DNA of 64,000 nt from Chitinophagaceae bacterium. Lineage in GTDB: Bacteria; Bacteroidota; Bacteroidia; Chitinophagales; Chitinophagaceae. A program made the translations under genes and the position numbers. The notes below the pieces were generated by a model. That model was not told the DNA's origin. It did not search any database and saw only the letters and a program-made list of their open reading frames with translations. Shown piece after piece: positions 54,271-62,737 of this stretch (its first letter is position 1; each line of letters starts with the position of its first letter). The stretch covers positions 1 to 64,000 of the forward strand of contig JAFKGQ010000015.1 in NCBI GenBank assembly GCA_017307755.1, given 5' to 3'.

Positions 54271-55307
54271 GATTCTCGCGACCTTTGAAAATACAGGTGA
54301 CCGGCTTCTGGCTATCGATGCCTGTTATCACCTTGATGTGGAATGCGATCCTGTACCCGGGCCGGTTTCTTACGGATTGGCGGGTATGGGCTTTTTCCTG
54401 GCCCATTATCTATGCCATCGGGATCGTGAGCTGGTACCTGCATATCCAATATGACCATGCTATCCGGCGGAGGTTCCCTTCTCTGAAACAAACGGCTAAA
54501 AGGATATTTTTTAAAGCTTTTACCAACCCGTTGGTGATGACGCCTTCGGTCATAGTCATATTCTTTTTTTACGATTACTTCCATGTTTTAGGTTATCGTC
54601 TGCGGACGGCCGATCTGAAGTGGGGCTACCTAATCGGGCTTGCCATCAACCTGTTGTTTGACACTTTGTGGGAAGTGTTGTATCTCCTGGAGAAGTACAG
54701 GGAGAGTGTTGCCGAGAAAGAGCTGCTGGAGAAGTTGAGCATGGAGCATGAGTTTGAGAACCTGAAAGGGCAGGTGAACCCCCATTTTCTTTTCAATTGC
54801 TTTAACACCTTATCCTCTCTTATAGAAGAAGATAAAAAAGAGGCGGAGCATTTCCTGGACGAGTTGAGCAAGGTGTACCGGTATCTGCTGAGAAATAATG
54901 AAGAGGGGATCAGCACGGTGGAGAAGGAGATAAAATTTATCCAATCCTATTACGAGCTGCTGCGGACGAGATATGGAGAGGGTTTGCAGCTCAATATCGA
55001 GATAGACCGGCGATATTATCCCTATCAGCTGCCCACGTTGAGTCTGCAATTGTTGGTGGAGAATGCCGTCAAGCATAATATCGTCAGCCGTCAGCGGCCG
55101 CTGGTGATGGATATTTTTACAGCGGCCGGCAATAAACTCGTGGTGAATAATAATTTACAGAGGAAGACCATGAACAACCCGTCCACCCGTATCGGGCTGA
55201 GTAATATCCAGGCCAAATACAGGCTGATGAAACAGGAAGGTTTTCAGGTGGTGGAGGGGGAGAATAATTTTATGGTTGTGCTGCCGCTCATCTGGAATAA
55301 CAATTAA
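54267..55307 (+). CDS. LytS-type sensor histidine kinase
   Basis: 346 residues. Four N-terminal membrane helices (about 10-135) are followed by QVNPHFLFNCFNTLSSL with phosphoacceptor H173, the N-box LLVENAVKHN and the glycine motif RIGLSNIQAKYRL, all intact. It is a close paralogue of the kinase upstream and overlaps it by ATGA. It probably phosphorylates the response regulator encoded 11 bp downstream. The signal it senses is unknown; the membrane part has no recognisable periplasmic domain. Confidence 0.94.
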   Translation: MRFSRPLKIQVTGFWLSMPVITLMWNAILYPGRFLTDWRVWAFSWPIIYAIGIVSWYLHIQYDHAIRRRFPSLKQTAKRIFFKAFTNPLVMTPSVIVIFFFYDYFHVLGYRLRTADLKWGYLIGLAINLLFDTLWEVLYLLEKYRESVAEKELLEKLSMEHEFENLKGQVNPHFLFNCFNTLSSLIEEDKKEAEHFLDELSKVYRYLLRNNEEGISTVEKEIKFIQSYYELLRTRYGEGLQLNIEIDRRYYPYQLPTLSLQLLVENAVKHNIVSRQRPLVMDIFTAAGNKLVVNNNLQRKTMNNPSTRIGLSNIQAKYRLMKQEGFQVVEGENNFMVVLPLIWNNN

Positions 55308-55318
55308 AACGAACTACT

Positions 55319-56101
55319 ATGAACATACTGATCGTCGAAGATGAGGACCTCGCCGTAAAAAAGATACAGAAGACCTTATTGTCTGTGGATGACAATGCCA
55401 GGGTTGTAGGTGTCACTGACAGCATAAAATCCACCGTAGAGTGGCTGCAGCAGCATCCCTCGCCGGACCTGATCCTCATGGATATCGAACTGGCGGACGG
55501 GCAGAGCTTTGAGATATTCAAGCTGACCGATGTAAAAAGCCCGGTGATCTTCACCACCTCTTATGACGAATATGCCTTGAAGGCATTCAAGGTCAATAGC
55601 ATCGACTATTTGCTGAAACCTGTGCAAAAGGAAGAGCTGCAGGCCGCCCTGGATAAATACAAGGAGATGAAAAAGAGCTATCGGAGGAAAGAGGGCGATG
55701 CGGATGAGGCCCGGCTGGACAGTCTGCTGAGGGAGTTGCGCGGCCGTCTGGAGCCAAAAGAATACAGACAACGCTTTCTTGTAAAGCATGGTCAGAAGCT
55801 GGTGAGTATTGAAATGAATGAGATCGCTTACTTTTTTAGCGATGGGCGGCTGAACTTTTTCAAGACCGTGGACAGCCGGAAATTTGTTGTGGATTATACG
55901 ATGGACGAGTTGGAGGACATGGTGGACCCCAAGCAATATTTCCGTATCAGCCGGAGCTTTTATGTTTCGGCGGGATGTATTGACAAGATAGAGGAATATT
56001 TTGGCAACCGGCTGATACTTACCTTAAGGCCTGCCGTGGACAAAGAGGCGCTTGTAAGCCGGGAGAAAGTGACGGATTTTAAAAAGTGGATGGGCAAATA
56101 A
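55319..56101 (+). CDS. LytTR-family response regulator
   Basis: 260 residues. The receiver domain has an acidic pocket (VEDED), the phosphorylation site D55 in LILMDIEL and the conserved Lys in DYLLKPV. The LytTR DNA-binding domain (about 155-258) has RFLVKHGQKLVSIEMNEIAYFFSDGR and QYFRISRSFYVS. It should bind paired direct repeats and act with the two kinases before it. The target genes are unknown. The last 23 bp overlap the convergent propeller-sensor gene. Confidence 0.95.
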   Translation: MNILIVEDEDLAVKKIQKTLLSVDDNARVVGVTDSIKSTVEWLQQHPSPDLILMDIELADGQSFEIFKLTDVKSPVIFTTSYDEYALKAFKVNSIDYLLKPVQKEELQAALDKYKEMKKSYRRKEGDADEARLDSLLRELRGRLEPKEYRQRFLVKHGQKLVSIEMNEIAYFFSDGRLNFFKTVDSRKFVVDYTMDELEDMVDPKQYFRISRSFYVSAGCIDKIEEYFGNRLILTLRPAVDKEALVSREKVTDFKKWMGK

Positions 56102-59100
56102 ACAGGATGGCCGTGCCTTTATCGTCGTATTGCATTTCCAGGGTGCCGTGGACGGAATGGGCCCTGGTCTTCATCTCTTCCAGGAGCCGGATACAGCGAT
56201 TATTCCGTTCGTCCATACGCGCTCCTGTGGAAAACAATGTCAGGTGCAGGTGGGGGCGCTGGTAGTCCAGTTGTACAAGGACGCTGTCCACCTTCATTTC
56301 TTCAACTAGCAGTCGCAGGGCGAACTTGTAGATCAACAGGAATTCGTGCCGTATATTCATATCCGGTCTGAGTGACCGGAATGTATCGTCCGCCTCCAGC
56401 GCGATGCGGGCTCCGTGCCGGTGGGAAAGGGCGTCTGCAAATTCTTTCATCCTGTCTATTGCACGATCCATGGAGTCGTTGGACGGATCGATACTCCACA
56501 GCATGTCGTCCATGGCGATGATCATATTGTGGCTTTGGTGGTGGATCTCGTTGATATAATTGATGGATTGCTGCGGGTCTTTATCCGCCTTGATACGGGC
56601 GATCTCGCTCAGCATATTGATATTCTGCAGGGCTTTATTTACTTCTTCATGCAAGTTGCTGGAAATATTGCTACGGATATTTTCCAGTGCGGTTTTACGT
56701 TGCATACGCTGTCTGTCCAGCCAGTACAAAACGGCGGCCCCTGTCAGTAATAAGAAACCCAGGAACCACCAGGTACGCCAGAAGGGGCTTTTCACCATGA
56801 TATGCAGCTCGCGGATATTGGGGCTGATGGCATCATCGGCATTGCGGGCGTAGATGCGGAAGGTATAATGTCCCGGGGGCAGCCAGTTATAGACGGCTTC
56901 ATTGGTTTGCATAGGGATCCAGTCCTTATCCAGGTGATCCATTTTATAGAGGATGCCAAAAGACCAAAAATAGGTGAGTGTGGAGAAGGCGATCTTCAAT
57001 GAGTTGTCTCCGTATGGTAATTCCAGTTCGTGGAGACGGGATACAGAATCCAAGGACAGCCATTTATTTGACACGGCGATACCCGTGATCTCCACATCAG
57101 GCGGATATGCCAGGCTGCTGCCGACCTCTCCTGGCTGAAAGACGACGATATCATGTGCGGTACCCAGGACGATGCGGCCATCCGCCAACATGGCTGAAGC
57201 CGCCACTTGAAAAGCGTTAGAGCTGATGCCGTCCTCTCCCTGAAAAACATTGCGGATCTGGTTGCGTGTATTGAGTCTGCAAATACCGTCCCGGGTGGTG
57301 ATCCACATGTAGCCCAGTTTGTCCCGGACGACGTTGTCGACGCCTTCGAAGGGGATGCCGTCTCCGTGCTCTACCGGACGAATGGCGCCCGTGCGGATAT
57401 TCAGCAGGCAAAGAGTATTGCTGGCGACGGCATAGATGCTGTCCGAATATTGGATGACATCGGAAGTGCCGATGTCCGGAAGTTTCCCATTGTCCGGCCC
57501 TTCGGAGGTATAATGATGCAGGATGGCGCCGTCTGCTGTCCGGATATGGAAGAGGCCGCTTTGGAAGGTACATGCCCAGAGGTCGCCTTTCCAGTCTACG
57601 TACAGGCGATAGACACGGCTGTGGAGGTCCTGTATGATGGAGAAAGTATTGGTGGCCGCCTGCCATTTGACGAGTTTGCCTCTCTGCGTACCCAGCCAGA
57701 GATCTCCGTTGTTATCTTCTGTGATCTGGCGGATGGTGGAGTGTTCGCAGGCGGGTGGGATAATGCGCTCGGTGGTTTGGGTGGCGGCATGGGAGATCAT
57801 CAGGATGCCGGCTTGTTCGCCTCTCCAGATGTCTCCGTTGGGTCGCTGGTGGATACACCAGGTACCTCCTTCGCCCAGGCGCAGGCCCTGCCGGACATAC
57901 CAGCGGTCTACGGGATGAAAGGAGCTGTCGTAGGCGAAGAGGCCGCTGCCCCAGGTGCTGACGAGGATGTCTTTATTCTTTAATTGCAGGATATCTGTTA
58001 CTTCGGGGGTATAAGCGGAGTCTTTTTCCGGTCGTTTATTCACGATCGTACGAAATAGCTGTCCCGCCGGATTAAACCTGTAGATGCCTTTGTCCGTAGC
58101 CAGCCATATATTGTCTTCCCTGTCCTGGAAGAGACTGTTCACGATGTCGAAATAGATGGAGAACTCATTGGCCAGATTGGTCTTCATGTTTTCGAAGGTA
58201 TGGCTGTTCTTTTTTAGTGTGACGAGGGAGTTGACCCCTGCCATCCAGAGGGTGCCGTCCCGTTGCTCATGGGCCAGGTGGATCTCATAATACTCTCCGT
58301 GCATTGCCCTGGCAAGGGTGGTATGCCAGGTCTGTTCCTCCCCCGTCGATAGCTGGAAAGAATAGCAGGAGAATGCTCCGTCCGCGGGCCAGGAGTACAG
58401 CCAAAAGCGGCCGCTCTTATCCAGGATCATTGGTTTGGCGGGTTTCATGTGTCCATAGCGGCTAATGATAGGGTCATGGTCGGTGTTATGTCCACGGTAG
58501 GATAGCGTATGATGGGTGGGATCGTATTTTACCAGCCCTGAATCGCTGCCAAGATAGTAGGTGTGAGTGACTGAGTCCGCGAGGATGGATTGTGCCGACC
58601 AGCCCCTGGGCATTTCGAAGGGGACGGCAGCCTGGGTGAAGACATGGGTTGTCTCGTCGTAGGCCACCGGGAGGCCATATTTGAAGAAGAGCATGACGTG
58701 GCCTTCGAGGTCGATGTGGATATCGCCTTCCTGTCTGGCGAGATCTGTCTCGGGCATATCCACCCGCACCGGGTGATAGCGCAGTTCGTCCAGGTCGATG
58801 TAGCCTACCTTATTATACTGGCAAAGGACCCAAAGTCTGTTGTGTTTGTCCTGCCGGACGGCCAGGACATTATTATTGGGGATCGAGTTGGAGTCATTTT
58901 TTTTATGATGGAAGAGGAGAAAGCGCTGACCGTCGTAGCGTTCGACACCTCCCATGGTGCCAATCCATATATACCCTTTTGGATCCTGTTCTATGTCCAT
59001 GATGACATTGGATGCCAATCCGTCGCGTACGCCCAGGTGAGAGAAGAGGTATTGTTGCTGGGCGAAAAGGCCGGGTGTGCGCAGCAAGAACAGGCAAGTG

Positions 59101-59150
59101 AGGAGGATGCCTGGTATAGACAGGGGATATGAGCGTCGTAAATGCCTCAT
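56079..59150 (-). CDS. Propeller-type sensor protein with degenerate histidine kinase domain
   Basis: About 1023 residues from ATG 59150 (the frame is open further upstream, but the signal peptide sits here: LLTCLFLLRTPGLFAQQ). Two-component-regulator propeller blades (GYIWIGTMGGVERYDG, NIWLATDKGIYRFN, LGYMWITTRDGI) run to about 720. A Y_Y_Y domain, a membrane helix (near 795-815) and a HisKA_3-like segment (NLHEEVNKALQNINMLSEIA) follow. Beyond it no N-box Asn or glycine motif can be found. It may be a signalling pseudokinase. No response regulator follows on this strand; the nearest is the convergent LytTR gene. Confidence 0.88.
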   Translation of the reverse strand: MRHLRRSYPLSIPGILLTCLFLLRTPGLFAQQQYLFSHLGVRDGLASNVIMDIEQDPKGYIWIGTMGGVERYDGQRFLLFHHKKNDSNSIPNNNVLAVRQDKHNRLWVLCQYNKVGYIDLDELRYHPVRVDMPETDLARQEGDIHIDLEGHVMLFFKYGLPVAYDETTHVFTQAAVPFEMPRGWSAQSILADSVTHTYYLGSDSGLVKYDPTHHTLSYRGHNTDHDPIISRYGHMKPAKPMILDKSGRFWLYSWPADGAFSCYSFQLSTGEEQTWHTTLARAMHGEYYEIHLAHEQRDGTLWMAGVNSLVTLKKNSHTFENMKTNLANEFSIYFDIVNSLFQDREDNIWLATDKGIYRFNPAGQLFRTIVNKRPEKDSAYTPEVTDILQLKNKDILVSTWGSGLFAYDSSFHPVDRWYVRQGLRLGEGGTWCIHQRPNGDIWRGEQAGILMISHAATQTTERIIPPACEHSTIRQITEDNNGDLWLGTQRGKLVKWQAATNTFSIIQDLHSRVYRLYVDWKGDLWACTFQSGLFHIRTADGAILHHYTSEGPDNGKLPDIGTSDVIQYSDSIYAVASNTLCLLNIRTGAIRPVEHGDGIPFEGVDNVVRDKLGYMWITTRDGICRLNTRNQIRNVFQGEDGISSNAFQVAASAMLADGRIVLGTAHDIVVFQPGEVGSSLAYPPDVEITGIAVSNKWLSLDSVSRLHELELPYGDNSLKIAFSTLTYFWSFGILYKMDHLDKDWIPMQTNEAVYNWLPPGHYTFRIYARNADDAISPNIRELHIMVKSPFWRTWWFLGFLLLTGAAVLYWLDRQRMQRKTALENIRSNISSNLHEEVNKALQNINMLSEIARIKADKDPQQSINYINEIHHQSHNMIIAMDDMLWSIDPSNDSMDRAIDRMKEFADALSHRHGARIALEADDTFRSLRPDMNIRHEFLLIYKFALRLLVEEMKVDSVLVQLDYQRPHLHLTLFSTGARMDERNNRCIRLLEEMKTRAHSVHGTLEMQYDDKGTAILFICPSTF

Positions 59151-59257
59151 GTTTAGAGGGCTAATGTAGCAAACTCCCCCCGGATGGCCCACCGGTTCAT
59201 ACGGGATAAATGACAATTCATACACTCTTTTTGACAATTGATGCAAGGGCGGGGCTG

Positions 59258-59265
59258 TACATTTG
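59258..59265 (+). promoter_or_regulatory. Possible -7 element (TACATTTG) for the serine hydrolase gene
   Basis: TACATTTG matches the Bacteroidota -7 consensus and lies 13 nt before the ATG at 59278. A TTG at 59238-59240 gives a spacing of 17, slightly short of the usual 19. The resulting leader would be under 10 nt. Confidence 0.35.
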
Positions 59266-59277
59266 CATATGCGGGGT

Positions 59278-60612
59278 ATGAGAAAAAAGTTCTTAAAGAT
59301 ATTATTGTTAGGTGGTTTAGGGGTGGCGGTGATCCTTTTATGGAAGACTTTTCCCCTTATCAGCGGGTATGGCGCAAAGGTCATGTGTTCTGCCGTATTT
59401 GTCGCGGGCCGTGATCCTGTGGTCGTGAGCCGTCAGGACCTGGGTCGTTTTCCTTTTTGCCTTGGGCGGTATGAAGTGTCCCGGCGTGACAGTTCTGTCA
59501 CGGCCAGCGTATGGGGTTTGGGGAAAGTGAAGGCCATCTATCGGAAGGGATTAGGCGCCACGCTGGTGAATGGGGTTGATGAACGGGATCTACGGCGGCA
59601 AGTGCCGGATTCTTTGCTGGCGGTGCGTCCTGGGGGGGATGTGGATACGATGGATTGGCCGCGGGGGGACCGGACAGGGGATACTGTTCTGCCGGCGGGG
59701 GTCGATCGTGGAAAGCTAAATGGATTTTTGGATAAGATATTTTTAAAGGGGGATGGGCATGACAGCAATGGCACCAGGGCGGTGGTCGTGGTATATGATG
59801 GCCGGATCATTGGCGAGCGGTATGCTGCCGGGGTTGGTCCTAATACGTTACTGGCCGGCTGGTCGATGACCAAGGGGGTTACCAATGCATTGTTGGGTAT
59901 CCTTGTCAGGCAAGGCAAGCTGGATATTGGTGCGGCGGCGCCCGTTGCGGGCTGGCAGATGGATGAAAGACGCGGGATCACCATCACCGACCTGATGCAT
60001 ATGCGCAGTGGTTTGCGATGGTGGGAGTTTTATGCTTTGCCGGACGCCTGTACCCGCATGTTTTTTGAGGAAAAGGATATGGGGGATTTTGCCGCGAGAT
60101 CGGGGCTGCGTCATTCGCCGGGCGAAGTGTTTAATTATTCCAGTGGTACGGCGAATATCCTTTCCGGGGTAATGCGGAAAGCGTTGTCTCCGGGAGAGTA
60201 TTATCGCTGGCCGTATGAACAGTTGTTCTACAAGATAGGGATGTATCATGCCGTGCTCGAGCCTGATGCCGGGGGCACTTTTGTCGGATCGTCTTATTGT
60301 TATGCTACTGCTCGTGAATGGGCGCGATTCGGGTTGCTTTATTTGTATGACGGGGTATGGATGGGGCGGCGGATCCTGCCCGAGGGATGGGTGAAGTTCA
60401 CCAGGACGGGAGAGGGGTATGGCGCCTTATGGTGGCTGAATAATGCGGGCCGGTGGCCTCATGTGCCGGCGGATTGTTTTGTCTGTGAAGGGTATGAAGG
60501 ACAGTATATTTGGGTGATCCCTTCCAGGCGGCTGGTGGTGGTGCGGCTGGCCCTTCAGCGGGGGCGGCTGGATGTGGATCGGATGCTGCCGGTGTTGTTG
60601 GATGCTTTATAA
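59278..60612 (+). CDS. Serine hydrolase of the beta-lactamase/penicillin-binding family
   Basis: About 444 residues. An N-terminal membrane anchor (KFLKILLLGGLGVAVILLW) is followed by a class C beta-lactamase-like domain. S-M-T-K supplies the nucleophile S196 and K199. The second motif reads Y-S-S (FNYSSGTAN) where Y-x-N is usual. Later text (WARFGLLYLYDGVW, GYGALWWLNN, EGYEGQYIWVIPS) matches the family. Such enzymes are esterases, peptidases or amidases; beta-lactam hydrolysis is only one possibility. ATG 59269 is a possible earlier start. The 3' end overlaps the convergent pullulanase gene by 58 bp. Confidence 0.9.
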   Translation: MRKKFLKILLLGGLGVAVILLWKTFPLISGYGAKVMCSAVFVAGRDPVVVSRQDLGRFPFCLGRYEVSRRDSSVTASVWGLGKVKAIYRKGLGATLVNGVDERDLRRQVPDSLLAVRPGGDVDTMDWPRGDRTGDTVLPAGVDRGKLNGFLDKIFLKGDGHDSNGTRAVVVVYDGRIIGERYAAGVGPNTLLAGWSMTKGVTNALLGILVRQGKLDIGAAAPVAGWQMDERRGITITDLMHMRSGLRWWEFYALPDACTRMFFEEKDMGDFAARSGLRHSPGEVFNYSSGTANILSGVMRKALSPGEYYRWPYEQLFYKIGMYHAVLEPDAGGTFVGSSYCYATAREWARFGLLYLYDGVWMGRRILPEGWVKFTRTGEGYGALWWLNNAGRWPHVPADCFVCEGYEGQYIWVIPSRRLVVVRLALQRGRLDVDRMLPVLLDAL

Positions 60613-62564
60613 AGGATCACGGCATTGTGTGCTGGCAACCGGATGCTGTCCGTGTGGGTACCTGTGGCGCCATCCATGGCCAGGCCGGTGTACCATGTGC
60701 CGGCGGGGAGCTGTAGTTGTTGGGCTGTTTCGCTCCCGTTGAAGGCTATCCAGATCTTTTCCCAGCTGTCCTGCATAGCCGCGCCATTTAGCGTATAGGC
60801 GATGACACCGGCGGGGGTCTGCTGGTCAAACCTCAGATGCTCTGCGATTTGGGCGCCTGTGTACATACGGAAGGCGGGGTGTGTTTTTCGCAGATGGATA
60901 AGCGATTTTGTGTATCGTACGACGTCCTGGTATTGGTGTTTTCTGTGCCAGTCGATGGCGTTGATGCTATCCGGTGAGTTGTAGGAGTTTTCCACTCCCT
61001 TTTTTGTGCGAAGGAACTCCGTGCCCGCGTGGAGGAAGGGGATGCCCTGGGAGGTCAGTACGATGGTCAGCGCCAGCATATGCATCTGTTTGCGCGTATC
61101 TTCCGAAGCGTTGGGGTAGGAGAGGGCCAGCTTGTCCCAGAGCGTGTTGTTGTCATGGCATTCGCAATAGGCGATGACCTCGTCCGGGCTCCAGGCATAG
61201 GGAGCTTTGGAGTAATTGACCTTATCATAAGCTATTTGAGGGTGGGGGCAGGCTGCGGCGATGCCGAATTTTATCGATTCCGCAGCATCTATTTTGCCAC
61301 TGGCGAACCCTTTGTCATGGATATCGAACACGCTACCCTTGATGCCATCGCGCAGTTCGTCCCCGAATACCGCAATGTCGTGTAGTCTGCTGACATTCTT
61401 CTTCAACGCACGGAGCGAGTCGGGTAAGGGGCTATCTCCGGCCGTCCATCCTTCGCCGTAGAGCAATATACCGGGGTTGACCTGTCTTAATGCATCCGCT
61501 ATCTCATTCATCGTCGTAATGTCGTGTACGCCCATCAGGTCAAACCGGAATCCGTCGATGTGGTATTCTTTTGCCCAGTATAATACGCTTTCCAACATAA
61601 ATTTTCGCATCATTGGCCGTTGGCTGGCCGTCTCATTGCCGCAGGCGGTGGCGTTGGAATATCGGCCATCGGACGTATGGCGGTAGTAATAGCCGGGGAC
61701 GAGTTGGTTAAAGGCGGAAGCTTCGGTGAGGGACGTATGATTGTATACCACGTCCATGATCACTCCCAGGCCGTTGCGATGAAAGGCGGCGATCATTTGT
61801 TTTAACTCTTTTATCCTTTTTATACCATCGCCCGCGTCCGTGCTGTAGGAGCCTTCCGGGGCGTTGTAGTTCAGCGGATCGTACCCCCAATTATATTGAG
61901 GGCTGTCGGGGCGGCTCTCATTTATGGAGCTATAGTCGAAGAAGGGCAGCAGGTGGATATGGGTAACTCCCATCTCTTTGAGATGTGACAGACCTGTGGA
62001 GAGTCCTTCCGGACTATGGGTGTCTTCTTCCGTTAAACCCAGGAACCTGCCTTTATATTTTATACCGGAAGAGGGATCGATACTTGCATCGCGGATATGG
62101 AGCTCGTAGATGATGGCGTCGGTGGGGCGATGACGGGCAGGGTGTTTGTCTTTTGTCCATCCTGCCGGGTCAGTGCTTTTCGGGTCAAAAACAAGGGCTT
62201 TTTGTCCATTGGTCCCCACGGCTTTGGCATAGGGGTCGGGTACTGCATGGTTCCAATGTCCGTCGATGTTTACGCGGAAATTATACCAGGCGCCCCGTTG
62301 GTCGCCATCGAGCCGGATATACCAGGTGCCTGAAGGGCCTTTTTGCATGTCGATGGTCTTATAAGCCGTGGAGTCATTGCATGAATGGTACAGCAGCAAT
62401 TGTGCGGTCGTGGCTGGAGGGCTCCATATGCGGAAGGTGGATGCCGCCGGCGTATAATGAAGGCCAAGATCAGGGCCTGTATAGACAGGGTATTGATCAT
62501 ACCCGGAGGGGTTGGGTGTGCCGATAGTAAAGAGAAAGGGTAGGAGCATAAATAGGAAATTCAT
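60555..62564 (-). CDS. Type I pullulanase (GH13, alpha-1,6-glucan debranching)
   Basis: 669 residues. A short signal peptide (MNFLFMLLPFLFTIG) precedes a CBM48-type N-terminal domain (about 30-135). The GH13 barrel contains YNWGYDPLNYNAPEGSY (the type I pullulanase signature), VIMDVVYNHT, the nucleophile in GFRFDLMG, the acid/base in LLYGEGW and the transition-state Asp in CECHDNNTLWDK. A C-terminal beta domain follows. It cleaves alpha-1,6 links in pullulan, glycogen or starch. It stands alone here, without other starch genes, convergent with the serine hydrolase. Confidence 0.94.
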   Translation of the reverse strand: MNFLFMLLPFLFTIGTPNPSGYDQYPVYTGPDLGLHYTPAASTFRIWSPPATTAQLLLYHSCNDSTAYKTIDMQKGPSGTWYIRLDGDQRGAWYNFRVNIDGHWNHAVPDPYAKAVGTNGQKALVFDPKSTDPAGWTKDKHPARHRPTDAIIYELHIRDASIDPSSGIKYKGRFLGLTEEDTHSPEGLSTGLSHLKEMGVTHIHLLPFFDYSSINESRPDSPQYNWGYDPLNYNAPEGSYSTDAGDGIKRIKELKQMIAAFHRNGLGVIMDVVYNHTSLTEASAFNQLVPGYYYRHTSDGRYSNATACGNETASQRPMMRKFMLESVLYWAKEYHIDGFRFDLMGVHDITTMNEIADALRQVNPGILLYGEGWTAGDSPLPDSLRALKKNVSRLHDIAVFGDELRDGIKGSVFDIHDKGFASGKIDAAESIKFGIAAACPHPQIAYDKVNYSKAPYAWSPDEVIAYCECHDNNTLWDKLALSYPNASEDTRKQMHMLALTIVLTSQGIPFLHAGTEFLRTKKGVENSYNSPDSINAIDWHRKHQYQDVVRYTKSLIHLRKTHPAFRMYTGAQIAEHLRFDQQTPAGVIAYTLNGAAMQDSWEKIWIAFNGSETAQQLQLPAGTWYTGLAMDGATGTHTDSIRLPAHNAVILYKASNNTGSIRSTSSRPR

Positions 62565-62610
62565 TATGCGTAATTGTTACACAATATATGTTTTTGGGTT
62601 CATTTGGTCA

Positions 62611-62641
62611 ACCGGACAGGGCGTGTATCAAAAACGGACAG
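62611..62641. promoter_or_regulatory. Direct CGGACAG repeats upstream of a MacB-like permease
   Basis: CGGACAG occurs at 62613-62619 and 62635-62641, 22 bp apart, within the 173-bp gap between the pullulanase start and the permease start. The first copy is part of the 9-mer ACCGGACAG also found upstream of the permease at 25930. It may be a regulator site; no promoter consensus was recognised beside it. Confidence 0.3.
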
Positions 62642-62737
62642 TCCTGCCGGGGGAGAGTGGTTGTAATTTTTTGAAGGTTAGGGACTTATGAAGCTGGGCG
62701 TTTTTTTGTGAATTATAAGAGGACCAAACACTACCGG

